Of a DNA stretch of 64,000 nucleotides, positions 8,951 to 17,556 are shown in pieces. Source of the DNA: Aurantimonas sp965217685. GTDB taxonomy: Bacteria; Pseudomonadota; Alphaproteobacteria; Rhizobiales; Rhizobiaceae. Position numbers and translations under genes: made by a program. Numbering within the stretch: position 1 is the first letter of the stretch; each line of letters begins with the position of its first letter. The notes under the pieces are model-generated. The model worked only from the letters and a program-made list of their open reading frames with translations. It was not told the origin of the DNA and did no database searches. The DNA is taken from the NCBI GenBank assembly GCA_965217685.1, contig CBDCIZ010000003.1:558001-622000 (forward strand), written 5' to 3'.

Positions 8951-10297
8951 TCAGACTTCGAGGCCGGCTTGCCGGAAACGGTGTCCGGTGACGAGCTTGA
9001 CGCCAAGATGGGTTATGGGCGTCGGATAGGCCCGTGTCGGCCGGGAGCGGCCTTTGAGGATGTCAATGATGCGCGACGAACGGCCGACCGCCATCTCGGC
9101 GATGGCTTTGCCAAAGGCCGTACCACGCGCCACTCCCGTGCCGTTGCAGAAGGCGGCGCCGAAGACGTTCTTGGTTAGTTGGCCGAAGATCATGCCGCCG
9201 TTTTGGGACAGCGTCAGAAGTCCACCCCAGCTGTGCTCGAAACCGATCCCGGAAATGCTCGGCCACCGCCGATCGAAGGCAATCTGCTGATGCCGCCGCG
9301 CCTTCGCGACGTCCGCGGCAGTTGAGCGGAAGTTTTCGGCGTAGGCGTAAACATTCCGGAGGAAGAGGCGGTGGTCTACCGTGCGACGCACCGTGGTCCC
9401 GAAACTGTTGGCAGGAATCAGGCCGAAACTCGAAGCCCCGCCGATCGTGTACATTTCGGCCTCGGTGAGCGGACGGGTCATGCTGGCGTAGGTGTAGACG
9501 GGGATAGCCGTCTTTTCGTGGAAACCGAAACGCGTCAGGTACCCGGCGTTACACAGGATCAGACCCTTTGCTCGGATCGTTCCTCCGGCGGTTTCGGCGA
9601 CGTGGAACGGGGATCCGTATTCGATACCCGCAATGATAGTGTTCTCGTGCACCGCCACGTTGGCTGGCAGGCGGGCGGCGGCATTGCGAAGGTACTTCGC
9701 CGGCTGCAGAAGGACGGCGCCCGGCGTGAAAAGCGCCTCAATGTAGTGCCCGCTACCGGTGTGTTCCCGGATCTCTTCCTTCGACACCCATCTGTAGGTT
9801 TGCTGCATGACGTCGAGGGCGCCGGCAAACTTGCGCAAATCGGCGCGCCCGTTCTCGGTCGCAGCGGAATGGTATTTGCCTTGCGGCTGCCAGTCGCACT
9901 CGACGCCCAGATCCTCAACCGCACTGCGCAGATACGCGATGCCGTGGAGATTGGTCTCCAGCTCCTCCTGGTTACCCTTGACGTCCTCAACGAAGTCGGA
10001 CTTGCGTGGATTGTGCGCTAGGTCGATCGCGAACCCTGCGCATCTTCCGGAGGCGTTGTTGCCGATGCGCCCCGCGTCGACCAGGACCACCGAGTCGTCT
10101 GGTTGGAGTTCGGCCAGGCGCCGGGCAGCGTGGATGCCCATCCAGCCGGCGCCGACGACCAGCCAGTCGCACGAGACGTCACCATCGAGTGGCCTCGCCG
10201 AGGACTCCGGCCCGGAAGCCGCATACCACCCAGCTACCGTCGGCTCGACATGAGGCGGATTTATCCGGTGGGTGCTTTGAGCGAGGTTGGCAGCCAT
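8951..10297 (-). CDS. FAD-dependent amine/amino-acid oxidase (DAO family, PuuB/OrdL-like)
   Basis: A 448-residue flavoprotein with a ~45-residue leader before the dinucleotide-binding turn VVGAGWMGIHAA (about 47-58), then the ASGRCAGFAID element where many DAO enzymes contact the flavin. The layout matches gamma-glutamylputrescine oxidase-like and N-methyl-amino-acid oxidase-like proteins. Substrate is unknown; an imino acid such as D-hydroxyproline or an N-methylated proline would fit the neighbours. It is the first gene of the leftward unit and is divergent from the binding-protein gene at 10669. The 371-bp gap between them contains the shared palindromic site at 10455-10500. Confidence 0.87.
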   Translation of the reverse strand: MAANLAQSTHRINPPHVEPTVAGWYAASGPESSARPLDGDVSCDWLVVGAGWMGIHAARRLAELQPDDSVVLVDAGRIGNNASGRCAGFAIDLAHNPRKSDFVEDVKGNQEELETNLHGIAYLRSAVEDLGVECDWQPQGKYHSAATENGRADLRKFAGALDVMQQTYRWVSKEEIREHTGSGHYIEALFTPGAVLLQPAKYLRNAAARLPANVAVHENTIIAGIEYGSPFHVAETAGGTIRAKGLILCNAGYLTRFGFHEKTAIPVYTYASMTRPLTEAEMYTIGGASSFGLIPANSFGTTVRRTVDHRLFLRNVYAYAENFRSTAADVAKARRHQQIAFDRRWPSISGIGFEHSWGGLLTLSQNGGMIFGQLTKNVFGAAFCNGTGVARGTAFGKAIAEMAVGRSSRIIDILKGRSRPTRAYPTPITHLGVKLVTGHRFRQAGLEV

Positions 10298-10379
10298 GTC
10301 CGCGTGTCTTTCAAAGAATTCGGAGGACGCTCCCTATTGGGAAGCGCGCTTAACGGAGTTTTCGATACTATCCGGGCTC

Positions 10380-10408
10380 TTGAAGGAAATGCTCTCATCC
10401 TCCTTCAA
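10380..10408. repeat. Inverted repeat in the divergent promoter region
   Basis: TTGAAGGA (10380-10387) and TCCTTCAA (10401-10408) are perfect 8-bp arms separated by 13 bp. They lie 83 bp before the ATG of the oxidase gene on the minus strand. The feature could be a second operator or an mRNA hairpin in the oxidase leader. No second copy was noticed near 22.4 kb, unlike the adjacent palindrome. Confidence 0.4.
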
Positions 10409-10454
10409 TCGGGAGATGCGGCCTTGACCCCAGGACCACGTGCCTTTTCTCTTC

Positions 10455-10500
10455 GTGAAAAACAATCAAATTTTTTCACGCTTGTAAATCATCTTTTTCT
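10455..10500 (+). promoter_or_regulatory. Putative operator, copy A of a shared 46-bp palindrome-containing site
   Basis: The segment begins with an imperfect palindrome of 25 bp (GTGAAAAA, 8-9 variable bases, TTTTTTCAC; 10455-10479) followed by GCTTGTAAATC and TCTTTTTC. The reverse strand at 22406-22451 matches it at 40 of 46 positions by my alignment, with palindrome length and flank conserved. Both copies sit between divergent genes, and the asymmetric flank points to the binding-protein gene here and to the dehydrogenase gene there. A shared transcription-factor site is the simplest reading; the XRE-cupin regulator next to copy B is the first candidate. Confidence 0.6.
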
Positions 10501-10668
10501 GTGAGAATGTTTTTATGGATAGAGATCGGCTTTCGTCGAGATTCTACACGCCGCAGCCGAGGCGTCGCTCGATTGGGTCGCTTCTCCGAAAATGTTCGGA
10601 AGGAGCGCCAATTTAAAAACAGCCTTTTATTATGCGATATCGCACTCACTCAACGGATGGAGGTAAAG

Positions 10669-11664
10669 ATGAAGGTATTACTGATTTCTGCCATGATGGC
10701 GGCACCTTTGATGGTAAGCAATTCTGCGCAGGCGTCCTGTGGCAATATCACGATCGCAGCATTTAATTGGCAATCGGCCGAGGTCAACACGTACGTAGAC
10801 CAATTTATTCTGAACAACGGCTACGGTTGCAACGCCACGGTCGTCGCGGGTGATACGGTCCCGACGCTGACATCTATGATCGAGAAAGGAGAGCCGGGCG
10901 TTGCGCCTGCTGTCGCTCCGGCTGTCACCGGGGATCTCTATGTGCAAGGCATCAAGGAAGGACGGATCGCCGCTATTGGAACGGCGATAAGCGACGGCTC
11001 CACTTCAGGATGGTACATTCCGAAGTATCTTGCGGACGCTCACCCTGACATAAAATCCGTCGATGACGCAATGAAGCATCCAGAACTCTTCCCGGCGCCG
11101 GAGGACTCTTCGAAGGGTGCCGTGATCAACGGGCCCCAGGGCTGGGGAAGCACGATCATAACGGAGCAACTGTTCAAGGCCCTTGATGCCGAAAATAAGG
11201 GCTTCGTTATTGTTTCTAGCGGGTCCGCGGGCGCTCTCGATAGCTTGATCACGAGAGCGTATGATCGGAAGATCGGCTACATCGCCGCCTATTGGGCTCC
11301 GACATCGCTCTTGATGAAGTATCCGATGGTCCGCCTGCAAGGCAGCCCCCATGACGCAGCTGAGTGGGTGCGTTGCACGACAAATCCGGATTGCCCAAAT
11401 CCCAAGCCGAACTATTGGGAAGTCGCACAAGAACTCACAGTGGCTTCCGCCGCATTTCTAAAGCGGGACGACGTGACCGATGCGAAGGGCTATTTCGCAA
11501 AACGCAGCTGGACGCAGGCTGAAGTCGGCAAGATCATGTTGTGGATGACCGACAACCAGGCGACCGGCGAGGACGGAGCGAAATGGTTCATACAGAACAT
11601 GCCCGAGGTCTGGACCAAGTGGGTCCCCGCTGAAGTTGCCGAGAAAATCAAATCTGCACTTTAG
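10669..11664 (+). CDS. ProX/OpuAC-type betaine-binding protein
   Basis: A 331-residue solute-binding protein with a signal peptide (MKVLLISAMMAAPLMV, likely cleaved after AQA at residue 22), so periplasmic. Start ATG 10669 is preceded by GGAGGT; the frame extends upstream to 10501 but that stretch is leader and operator DNA. Tryptophan-bearing segments in the C-terminal half (NYWEVAQEL, FAKRSWTQ, WTKWV) fit a fold that holds a quaternary ammonium group in an aromatic cage. It stands alone, divergent from the oxidase operon that contains proVW, and is probably the working receptor for that transporter now that the operon's own copy is a stub. Confidence 0.88.
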   Translation: MKVLLISAMMAAPLMVSNSAQASCGNITIAAFNWQSAEVNTYVDQFILNNGYGCNATVVAGDTVPTLTSMIEKGEPGVAPAVAPAVTGDLYVQGIKEGRIAAIGTAISDGSTSGWYIPKYLADAHPDIKSVDDAMKHPELFPAPEDSSKGAVINGPQGWGSTIITEQLFKALDAENKGFVIVSSGSAGALDSLITRAYDRKIGYIAAYWAPTSLLMKYPMVRLQGSPHDAAEWVRCTTNPDCPNPKPNYWEVAQELTVASAAFLKRDDVTDAKGYFAKRSWTQAEVGKIMLWMTDNQATGEDGAKWFIQNMPEVWTKWVPAEVAEKIKSAL

Positions 11665-11686
11665 GCGCTGATGGATTACGAAAGAA

Positions 11687-11716
11687 AGAGGACGTCGGGG
11701 CTTCTCGACGTTCTCT
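11687..11716 (+). terminator. Hairpin after the binding-protein gene, possible terminator
   Basis: AGAGGACGTCG pairs with CGACGTTCTCT across an 8-base loop, 22 bp after the binding-protein stop codon. The stem allows one G-U pair. The bases that follow are not a strong T run, so termination is a guess; an mRNA-stabilising hairpin is the alternative. From here to 12045 I see no convincing gene; a 69-codon open frame at 11671-11880 overlaps the hairpin and has no recognisable features. Confidence 0.35.
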
Positions 11717-12045
11717 TAGACACCGTGCTATTTCTTATAAAATCGATCAAGATTTCGATGTGGATCTTCAGATATCGGTGTGACGCTTACATTGGTCCGC
11801 CTGTTGGCACCAATAATACCTTAGCCGTGCAATGTCTCCAGTATGTCAACTACGAGTGCCAAAGTCTTATCTCGGAGTAAAAGATAGATTCCGATAATTG
11901 TAAAATGATCATTTCGCTGAAACAATACAACTAGTTAGCGCTAGGGGTCGCTCAAAGAAGAAGATGGTCGTATTCGGTTTTCTTCAGCCTAGGCAAACCA
12001 ATTGTGCAATTCTTCGTCGAAGATCAATCCTGTGGAGTAAATATA

Positions 12046-13119
12046 ATGGCAAGAGATATACCGTCTGTTATGCATGCGGTTGTGCTTACAGGACATGGAG
12101 GACCTGAAAAGCTTGAATATCGAGCTGACGTGCCAATGCCGCAGCTGAAGGATGGAGAGGTGCTCATTAAGGTCGGCGCAGCGGGCGTGAACAATACCGA
12201 TCTTTGGGCGCGGCAGGGAGCATACAATACGCAGAAGGATTCCGTCGCGGCGGTTGGATGGAAAGGTGATCCGCTCGTGTTCCCGCGCATTCAAGGCATA
12301 GACATCGTCGGCCGGATCGTTGCCGTTGGGAACGGCGTCGAAGCGACCCGAGTTGGAGAAAGGGTTGTGGTCGATCCGGTCCTGAGATTGCCGGGAGACA
12401 GTCTCTACGGAGCTGGGCACTTTGGCAGCGAGCGCGACGGTGGGTTCGCCGAGTACGTCTCGGCGCCTTCTGAAAGCTCCTTCTCGATCCAGTCAGATCT
12501 ATCGGATCCTGAGATTGCGAGCTTCCCATCAGCCTACGGAACGGCACTGCACATGCTGAACCGAGCGCGTATGGTGACGGGCGAAACAGTCATCGTCTCA
12601 GGAGCGTCCGGAGGTGTTGGAACTGGATTGGTGCAGCTCGTAAAGGCGCGAGGCGGAAAGGTTCTAGCTATCGTCGGGAAAGGCAAGGAAGCCGACGTTC
12701 GTAGGATCGGGGCCGATTTCGTGGTGAATCGAGATGAGGACGACCTCGGCAAAGCGGTCCGTGAAGCGCTGGACGGACACGAAGCCGACGTGTTCGCCGA
12801 TGTTGTCGGCGGACCGGCATTCGCGACCTTACTCCACAATATCCGGCCCGAAAGCGGCCGATATGTTACCGCCGGAGCTATCGCAGGGCCAAAGGTCGAA
12901 CTGGACTTGCGCGTACTATATCTCAGGCACCTGGAACTGATCGGTTCCACGATATGGACACGCGCTGAATTTAAGGAGCTCGTCGATCTGATCGTCTCTG
13001 GCGCGGTGCAGCCGCAGGTAGCCCGGAGCTATCCGCTTAACGAAATTCGCAAGGCTCAGGACGATTTCGTAGCTAAGCGCTTCTTCGGCAAACTGGTTCT
13101 GCTGCCGGCTGCAGAGTAA
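12046..13119 (+). CDS. Quinone-oxidoreductase-type MDR dehydrogenase (second)
   Basis: A 357-residue medium-chain reductase. A GroES-like N-terminal half is followed by the nucleotide-binding turn SGASGGVGTGLVQLVKARGG near residue 185. No zinc-ligand cysteine cluster is visible, as in the quinone reductase branch. Start ATG 12046 has GGAG 8-11 nt upstream; the frame runs back to 12004 without a ribosome-binding site. It differs clearly in sequence from the MDR at 1449, so the two are not a recent duplication. It is the last gene of the betaine block before the IS66 remnant. The function within the pathway is unknown. Confidence 0.85.
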   Translation: MARDIPSVMHAVVLTGHGGPEKLEYRADVPMPQLKDGEVLIKVGAAGVNNTDLWARQGAYNTQKDSVAAVGWKGDPLVFPRIQGIDIVGRIVAVGNGVEATRVGERVVVDPVLRLPGDSLYGAGHFGSERDGGFAEYVSAPSESSFSIQSDLSDPEIASFPSAYGTALHMLNRARMVTGETVIVSGASGGVGTGLVQLVKARGGKVLAIVGKGKEADVRRIGADFVVNRDEDDLGKAVREALDGHEADVFADVVGGPAFATLLHNIRPESGRYVTAGAIAGPKVELDLRVLYLRHLELIGSTIWTRAEFKELVDLIVSGAVQPQVARSYPLNEIRKAQDDFVAKRFFGKLVLLPAAE

Positions 13120-13165
13120 GCGCACGGCGGGGACCGCCTTCTCGATTATGGTCGGATCGGTGAAG

Positions 13166-13185
13166 TCCTAGGGATAATCCTAGGA
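13166..13185. repeat. Short palindrome before the IS66 remnant
   Basis: TCCTAGG and CCTAGGA flank six bases (GATAAT). The palindrome lies 9 bp upstream of the ATG of the IS66-like orfA. It could be part of the IS leader; function unknown. Confidence 0.4.
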
Positions 13186-13193
13186 GCAGCACT

Positions 13194-13493
13194 ATGACGA
13201 CGACGAGGTTCGAAGTGATCACCGGCGGGGGCGGAAACCGCCGTCGCTGGAGGCGTGAGGAGAAGGAGCGATTGGTCGCCGCTTCGCTCGAGCCCGGTGT
13301 GACCGCCTCGCAAGTTGCCCGGTCGGCCGGGATACACACGAGCCAGCTTTTTCGTTGGCGAAAGCAACTGTGCGAGACGTCGGCGCCGACCCCGACGGCG
13401 CTCGTTCCCGTGACGATCGCCGACCCGGCACCGATACCATCGCACGGCTCTTCATCGGGGCAAAAGACCGGACGATTGCTCCTCGCCGCGTAA
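13194..13493 (+). pseudogene. IS66-type orfA (TnpA-like) remnant
   Basis: A 99-residue frame with a helix-turn-helix (VTASQVARSAGIHTSQLFRWRKQL), as in the small orfA protein of IS66-family elements. The companion orfB and the large transposase gene of IS66 are absent; after it comes only a second copy of its own last ~76 codons. The element is therefore a non-autonomous remnant. The product, if made, would be a DNA-binding protein without a transposase partner here. Confidence 0.7.
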
Positions 13494-13727
13494 ACCACAT
13501 TGGTCGCCGCTTCGCTCGAGCCCGGTGTGACCGCCTCGCAAGTTGCCCGGTCGGCCGGGATACACACGAGCCAGCTTTTTCGTTGGCGAAAGCAACTGTG
13601 CGAGACGTCGGCGCCGACCCCGACGGCGCTCGTTCCCGTGACGATCGCCGACCCGGCACCGATACCATCGCACGGCTCTTCATCGGGGCAAAAGACCGGA
13701 CGATTGCTCCTCGCCGCGTAAACCACA
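13272..13727 (+). repeat. 228-bp tandem direct duplication inside the IS66 remnant
   Basis: Bases 13272-13499 are repeated as 13500-13727, by eye identical apart from the last base of each unit. Each unit starts TTGGTCGCCGCTTCG and ends GCGTAAACCACA, carrying the C-terminal three quarters of the orfA frame and its TAA. The lack of divergence suggests a recent event. The unit is 76 codons long, but the stop codon prevents a longer fusion protein. Confidence 0.92.
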
Positions 13728-13898
13728 CAACATCGCAAGAGCCACTTTCGCGCAGCAAGTCCATCTTTTCATGGCATCGGTTATCCAGAGGTCGAGTTTC
13801 AAGTCGGCGCGGCCGCGAAGCATAGTTTGGTAACGATCGATCAGAGCCCGCATTCGCCAAGGTCGGGACGCTGGCTTTTGTCACTGCTGTCTGTCGAA

Positions 13899-14339
13899 TC
13901 AAAGCACACTGCGGATTGCAAAGCTCGAATTGATACGCGAGACGCCGGGCAATCGCGACAAGACTTCCTTATGAATACGTTCGTAATCGCCTGCGTCGCT
14001 GGCCTCGACACGCAACAGATAGTCTTCCTCGCCCGTCATCAGATAGCACTCGCGAATTTCGGGATACTTGAGGATCTCGCGCTCGAAACGGTCCAGCATG
14101 TCCTCGGTCTGCCTCTCCAGGCTGATCCTGACAATGACGACATGCCCCTTTTGCCCCGCCATGCCACCGACGATCACCGTGTAGCCCCGGATCGTGCCGC
14201 GGTCCTCCAGAATCTGGACGCGCCGCAGGCAGGCCGAGGCGGAAAGGCCGACCTCGGCGGCCAGCGCCACATTGGTTACGCGCGCGTTGCGCCGCAGGGC
14301 TTGGATGATGCGTCGATCAACCTTGTCGATGTCATGCAC
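13899..14339 (-). CDS. Lrp/AsnC-family regulator, probably of D-alanine catabolism
   Basis: A 146-residue protein: N-terminal helix-turn-helix (VTNVALAAEVGLSASACLRRVQIL) and C-terminal RAM effector domain (YLMTGEEDYLLRVEASD). I chose GTG 14339, preceded by GGAGG at 10 nt; an ATG at 14411 would add 24 atypical residues. It is divergent from alanine racemase and D-amino-acid dehydrogenase, the usual place for the activator of such operons, which in characterised systems responds to alanine. The intergenic space of about 126 bp would hold the control sites. Confidence 0.88.
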   Translation of the reverse strand: MHDIDKVDRRIIQALRRNARVTNVALAAEVGLSASACLRRVQILEDRGTIRGYTVIVGGMAGQKGHVVIVRISLERQTEDMLDRFEREILKYPEIRECYLMTGEEDYLLRVEASDAGDYERIHKEVLSRLPGVSRINSSFAIRSVL

Positions 14340-14465
14340 GAATTGCGTGCCTCCGAAGATTGTGCGGATTCCGATCGCAATAAGACAGGAAACTCGAATT
14401 ATATCGCACATCTTCGATGATATTTAGATAAGTTTGGTCATCCCCATCTCTTCGAGGGTTCGGCA

Positions 14466-15632
14466 ATGTCTCCCGGCTCCAGCGCAGCGACCACATCCGC
14501 TCCGATGCCCATCGATGCAATGGCAGGCGTTGCCGCGCCCGGCATTCTCACCGTCGATCTCGCGGCCCTTGCCAGCAACTATCGTCTGATGAAGGAGGCG
14601 GCTGCCGGTACAGCAGTTGCCGGCGTGGTCAAGGCGGACGGCTATGGACTGGGCGCTGCACGTATCGCGTCGGTGCTGTGGGGCGAGGGATGTCGGACCT
14701 TCTTCGTCGCCCATCTCGGCGAGGCGCTGGAACTCCGCAGCCGACTGCCGCCGGAGGCCGAGATCTTCGTCCTGAACGGGCTGGCCGCGGACAGCGAAGG
14801 GGCCTGCCACCGGGCCCGGATCCGGCCAGTGCTGAATTCGCTCGAGCAGGTCGCGTCGTGGAGACGCGCCGCCGTCGCCGCCGGAATGCCGCTGCTGGCG
14901 GCGCTGCAGGTCGATACCGGCATGTCGCGCCTAGGCCTGTCGGCACTGGAGATCGCAATGCTCCGGCAGGCTCCCTCGCTTCTGGCGAAAATCGACATCT
15001 GTCTCGTGATGAGCCATCTCGCCTGTGCGGACGAGCCCTCCCATCCCGCCAATGCCGCCCAGCTCTCAGCTTTCTGCGCGATCGCCGATATTGCGCCCGA
15101 GGCGCGGCGCTCGCTAGCCAACTCGGCCGGCGTGTTTCTTGAAGCCGCCTATCATTTCGATCTGGTCCGTCCTGGCATCGCGCTGTATGGCGGCAAACCG
15201 ACGCCGGGCCGCTCCAATTCCATGCATCCCGTCGTCCGGCTCGATGCTCGGGTCGTGCAGCTGCGTGAGCTCTCGGCCGGGGCTGGGATCGGCTATGGGC
15301 TTGCAGCCGTCGCGGCGCGCGACATGAGGCTGGCGACGATCGCCGTAGGCTATGCCGATGGCTGGCCGCGCTGCATCGGCACGGCCGGCGCAGCCATCTA
15401 TCATGGCCATCGCCTTCCCATCGTCGGACGCGTGTCGATGGACAGCCTCATCCTGGATGCGAGCGATGCCACGGTCGACGACCTCGCAGCAGGCGATTTG
15501 GTGGAGCTGATCGGCGCCACTCAGAGCCTCGACATGGTTGCTGCCGATGCCGGCACGATATCCTACGAAATCCTCACCTCTCTCGGCCGGCGTTTCGAGC
15601 GTCGCTTTGTCGAGACGGCCATCTCGGAGTGA
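14466..15632 (+). CDS. dadX: Alanine racemase (catabolic, DadX type)
   Basis: A 388-residue fold-type III PLP enzyme. The cofactor lysine is in VVKADGYGLG (about 56) and the second catalytic base, tyrosine, in GAGIGYG (about 277). It interconverts L- and D-alanine in the cytoplasm. The gene order regulator / racemase / D-amino-acid dehydrogenase indicates catabolism of alanine rather than cell-wall supply: L-alanine is racemised and the D form is oxidised by the next gene, whose ATG begins 3 bp after this stop. An upstream leader of about 25 residues precedes the conserved start of the fold, so a later start such as Met14 or Met19 is possible. Confidence 0.9.
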   Translation: MSPGSSAATTSAPMPIDAMAGVAAPGILTVDLAALASNYRLMKEAAAGTAVAGVVKADGYGLGAARIASVLWGEGCRTFFVAHLGEALELRSRLPPEAEIFVLNGLAADSEGACHRARIRPVLNSLEQVASWRRAAVAAGMPLLAALQVDTGMSRLGLSALEIAMLRQAPSLLAKIDICLVMSHLACADEPSHPANAAQLSAFCAIADIAPEARRSLANSAGVFLEAAYHFDLVRPGIALYGGKPTPGRSNSMHPVVRLDARVVQLRELSAGAGIGYGLAAVAARDMRLATIAVGYADGWPRCIGTAGAAIYHGHRLPIVGRVSMDSLILDASDATVDDLAAGDLVELIGATQSLDMVAADAGTISYEILTSLGRRFERRFVETAISE

Positions 15633-15635
15633 TGA

Positions 15636-16904
15636 ATGAAGGTTCTGGTTTTGGGCGCCGGCGTCATCGGCGTGACGTCGGCGCATGCGCTCGCCAAGCT
15701 CGGCCATCAGGTTGTGGTCGTCGACCGGCAACCGGGCCCGGCGCTGGAGACGAGCTTTGCCAATGCTGGCGAGGTCTCCTTCGGATACTGCTCGCCCTGG
15801 GCGGCGCCCGGCATTCCCCGCAAGGCGATGAAATGGCTGTTCATGGAGCATGCTCCGCTGATCCTGCGGCCGAAGCCGGATTGGGCCATGCTGTCCTGGA
15901 TGGCACAGATGCTAGCCAACTCCACCAGTGCGCGCTACGCCGTAAACAAGAGCCGGATGCTGCGTCTCGCCGATTACAGCCGCGCTTGCCTCGCCGAACT
16001 CCGAGCCGAAACCGGTATCGCCTATGAGCAGCGCATGCAGGGCACGCTGCAGCTGTTTCGCACCGAGGCGCAGCTCGACGCCTCCGCCAAGGACGTAAAG
16101 GCCCTGGCCGCCGATGGCATTCCCTACGAGGTTCTCGGCCGTGAGGGCTGTATTCGGGTCGAGCCGGCGCTTTCCCATGCCCGCGACAAGATCGTTGGCG
16201 GTCTTCTGACCCCGCAGGACGAGACCGGCGACTGCTTTGCCTTCACCAACGCCTTGGCCGCGCGCGCCGAAGGGCTTGGGGTGCGGTTCGATTATGGTCG
16301 CACCGTTTTGCGCCTGCGGGTCGAGGGTGGCACGGTGACCGGAGTGGAGACGGATGTCGGCTTACTTGCCGCCGATGCCGTCGTCGTCGCGATGGGCAGC
16401 CATTCGCCGCTGCTTCTGAAGCCGCATGGCATCGCGCTGCCGGTCTATCCGGTGAAGGGCTATTCGCTGACGATCCCCATCGTCGAGGCGGCGCGGGCGC
16501 CGGAGTCAACCGTCATGGACGAGACCTACAAGATCGCCATCACCCGCCTCGGCGACCGCATCCGGGTCGGCGGCATGGCGGAAATTTCAGGCTTCAACAA
16601 CAGCCTGGAACCGGCCCGTCGCGCCACCCTGGAGCATTCCGTCACGGATCTGTTCCCCGGCGGCGATCTGTCAAAGGCCAGTTTCTGGTCGGGTCTTCGG
16701 CCGATGACGCCTGACGGCACGCCGGTGATCGGAGCCACGCGCGTGCGCGGCCTGTTCCTCAACACCGGCCACGGAACGCTCGGCTGGACCATGAGCTGCG
16801 GCTCCGCCCGCGTCCTGGCCGATCTCGTCGACGGCAGGCAGCCCGAGATCGATGCGCGAGATCTAACCGTTCAACGCTACGACAGACAAAGCAGACGGGC
16901 GTGA
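15636..16904 (+). CDS. dadA: D-amino-acid dehydrogenase small subunit
   Basis: A 422-residue FAD enzyme of the DadA family. It starts MKVLVLGAGVIGVTSAHALAK, the dinucleotide-binding turn, and carries ETSFANAGEVSFGYCSPWAAPG, the region that distinguishes DadA from other DAO proteins. It oxidises D-alanine and other D-amino acids to 2-oxo acids and passes electrons to the respiratory chain at the inner face of the membrane. It is translationally close to the racemase gene. C-terminal motifs (MTPDGTPVIGATRVRGLFLNTGHG) are complete, so the gene looks functional. Confidence 0.93.
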   Translation: MKVLVLGAGVIGVTSAHALAKLGHQVVVVDRQPGPALETSFANAGEVSFGYCSPWAAPGIPRKAMKWLFMEHAPLILRPKPDWAMLSWMAQMLANSTSARYAVNKSRMLRLADYSRACLAELRAETGIAYEQRMQGTLQLFRTEAQLDASAKDVKALAADGIPYEVLGREGCIRVEPALSHARDKIVGGLLTPQDETGDCFAFTNALAARAEGLGVRFDYGRTVLRLRVEGGTVTGVETDVGLLAADAVVVAMGSHSPLLLKPHGIALPVYPVKGYSLTIPIVEAARAPESTVMDETYKIAITRLGDRIRVGGMAEISGFNNSLEPARRATLEHSVTDLFPGGDLSKASFWSGLRPMTPDGTPVIGATRVRGLFLNTGHGTLGWTMSCGSARVLADLVDGRQPEIDARDLTVQRYDRQSRRA

Positions 16905-17024
16905 GCGCGATCTGGGAGCGCCTCCGCCGGAACGGCAGGAGGAGCTGACGGCAGAGCTGAAGCAACCGCGGCGCGAGTGTCATTGGGCGTGCAATTTTGG
17001 AAGTGATGCAATCGTCGATGACGA

Positions 17025-17126
17025 TCAGGTGGCGCCGAGGAAGTGCGTTTCAAGGAGATCGAGCTTTGCCCGGCCGTACATCCACCGCTTCACGAGCTTG
17101 AGCCTGGTATTCCGTCTGCCCGTTCG
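17025..17126 (-). pseudogene. C-terminal stub of a transposase (ISL3-like)
   Basis: The last ~33 residues before the stop at 17025 read RLKLVKRWMYGRAKLDLLETHFL, resembling the C-terminal end of ISL3-type transposases (RLK-x-[KR]-x-MYGRA-x-x-LL). The frame continues upstream to 17447, but those residues do not look like transposase. The whole stretch 16905-17556 otherwise holds no gene I can support. The stub marks an old insertion between the dad operon and the demethylation module. Confidence 0.5.
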
Positions 17127-17556
17127 ACCATGGCTCGGAGATTGCGCCGCGAACTGCGGATGCATCGCCGCGTCGCCCTCCGCGCTGGTATGCTCGGTGT
17201 TCGAGGAAGGATTCAGCGCGAGGGCGAAGTCGTCCATCTGACCGCCAATCGCCTTAGCGATATGTCGGCAGAGCTCGCGAGTGTTGCCCATCGGGACATC
17301 GGTCCTACATGGGGTACGCTCTATGCTCTTAGCCAACACGAAGGACAAAGTGAGGTCCACAATCGGAAAAGTTTTCCGCCTTCGAAGGACATGGCGGATC
17401 CGCACCAGCACATCGATGAGATCACGGTACGGACGCGGGATTTCCAACGTTGTGGCCGCTCTGGTCTCCTGGCGGATCGGTCGCAGGTTAGTGCAACGCC
17501 CTACCCGAGGAATGCGATACTCGGGAATAAATTACACGTGTTTAATCTTTGAAGGA

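Noticed and set aside
11671..11880. Small protein gene directly after the binding-protein gene
   Set aside because: The frame overlaps a hairpin, has no clear ribosome-binding site and no recognisable pattern.
13272..13727. Repeated units suggesting a CRISPR-like array
   Set aside because: Only two units of 228 bp with no spacers, and the unit encodes part of an IS66 orfA. It is a tandem duplication.
17127..17447. Longer minus-strand protein ending in the transposase-like tail
   Set aside because: Only the last ~33 residues resemble a transposase; the rest shows no family features and may be chance open frame.
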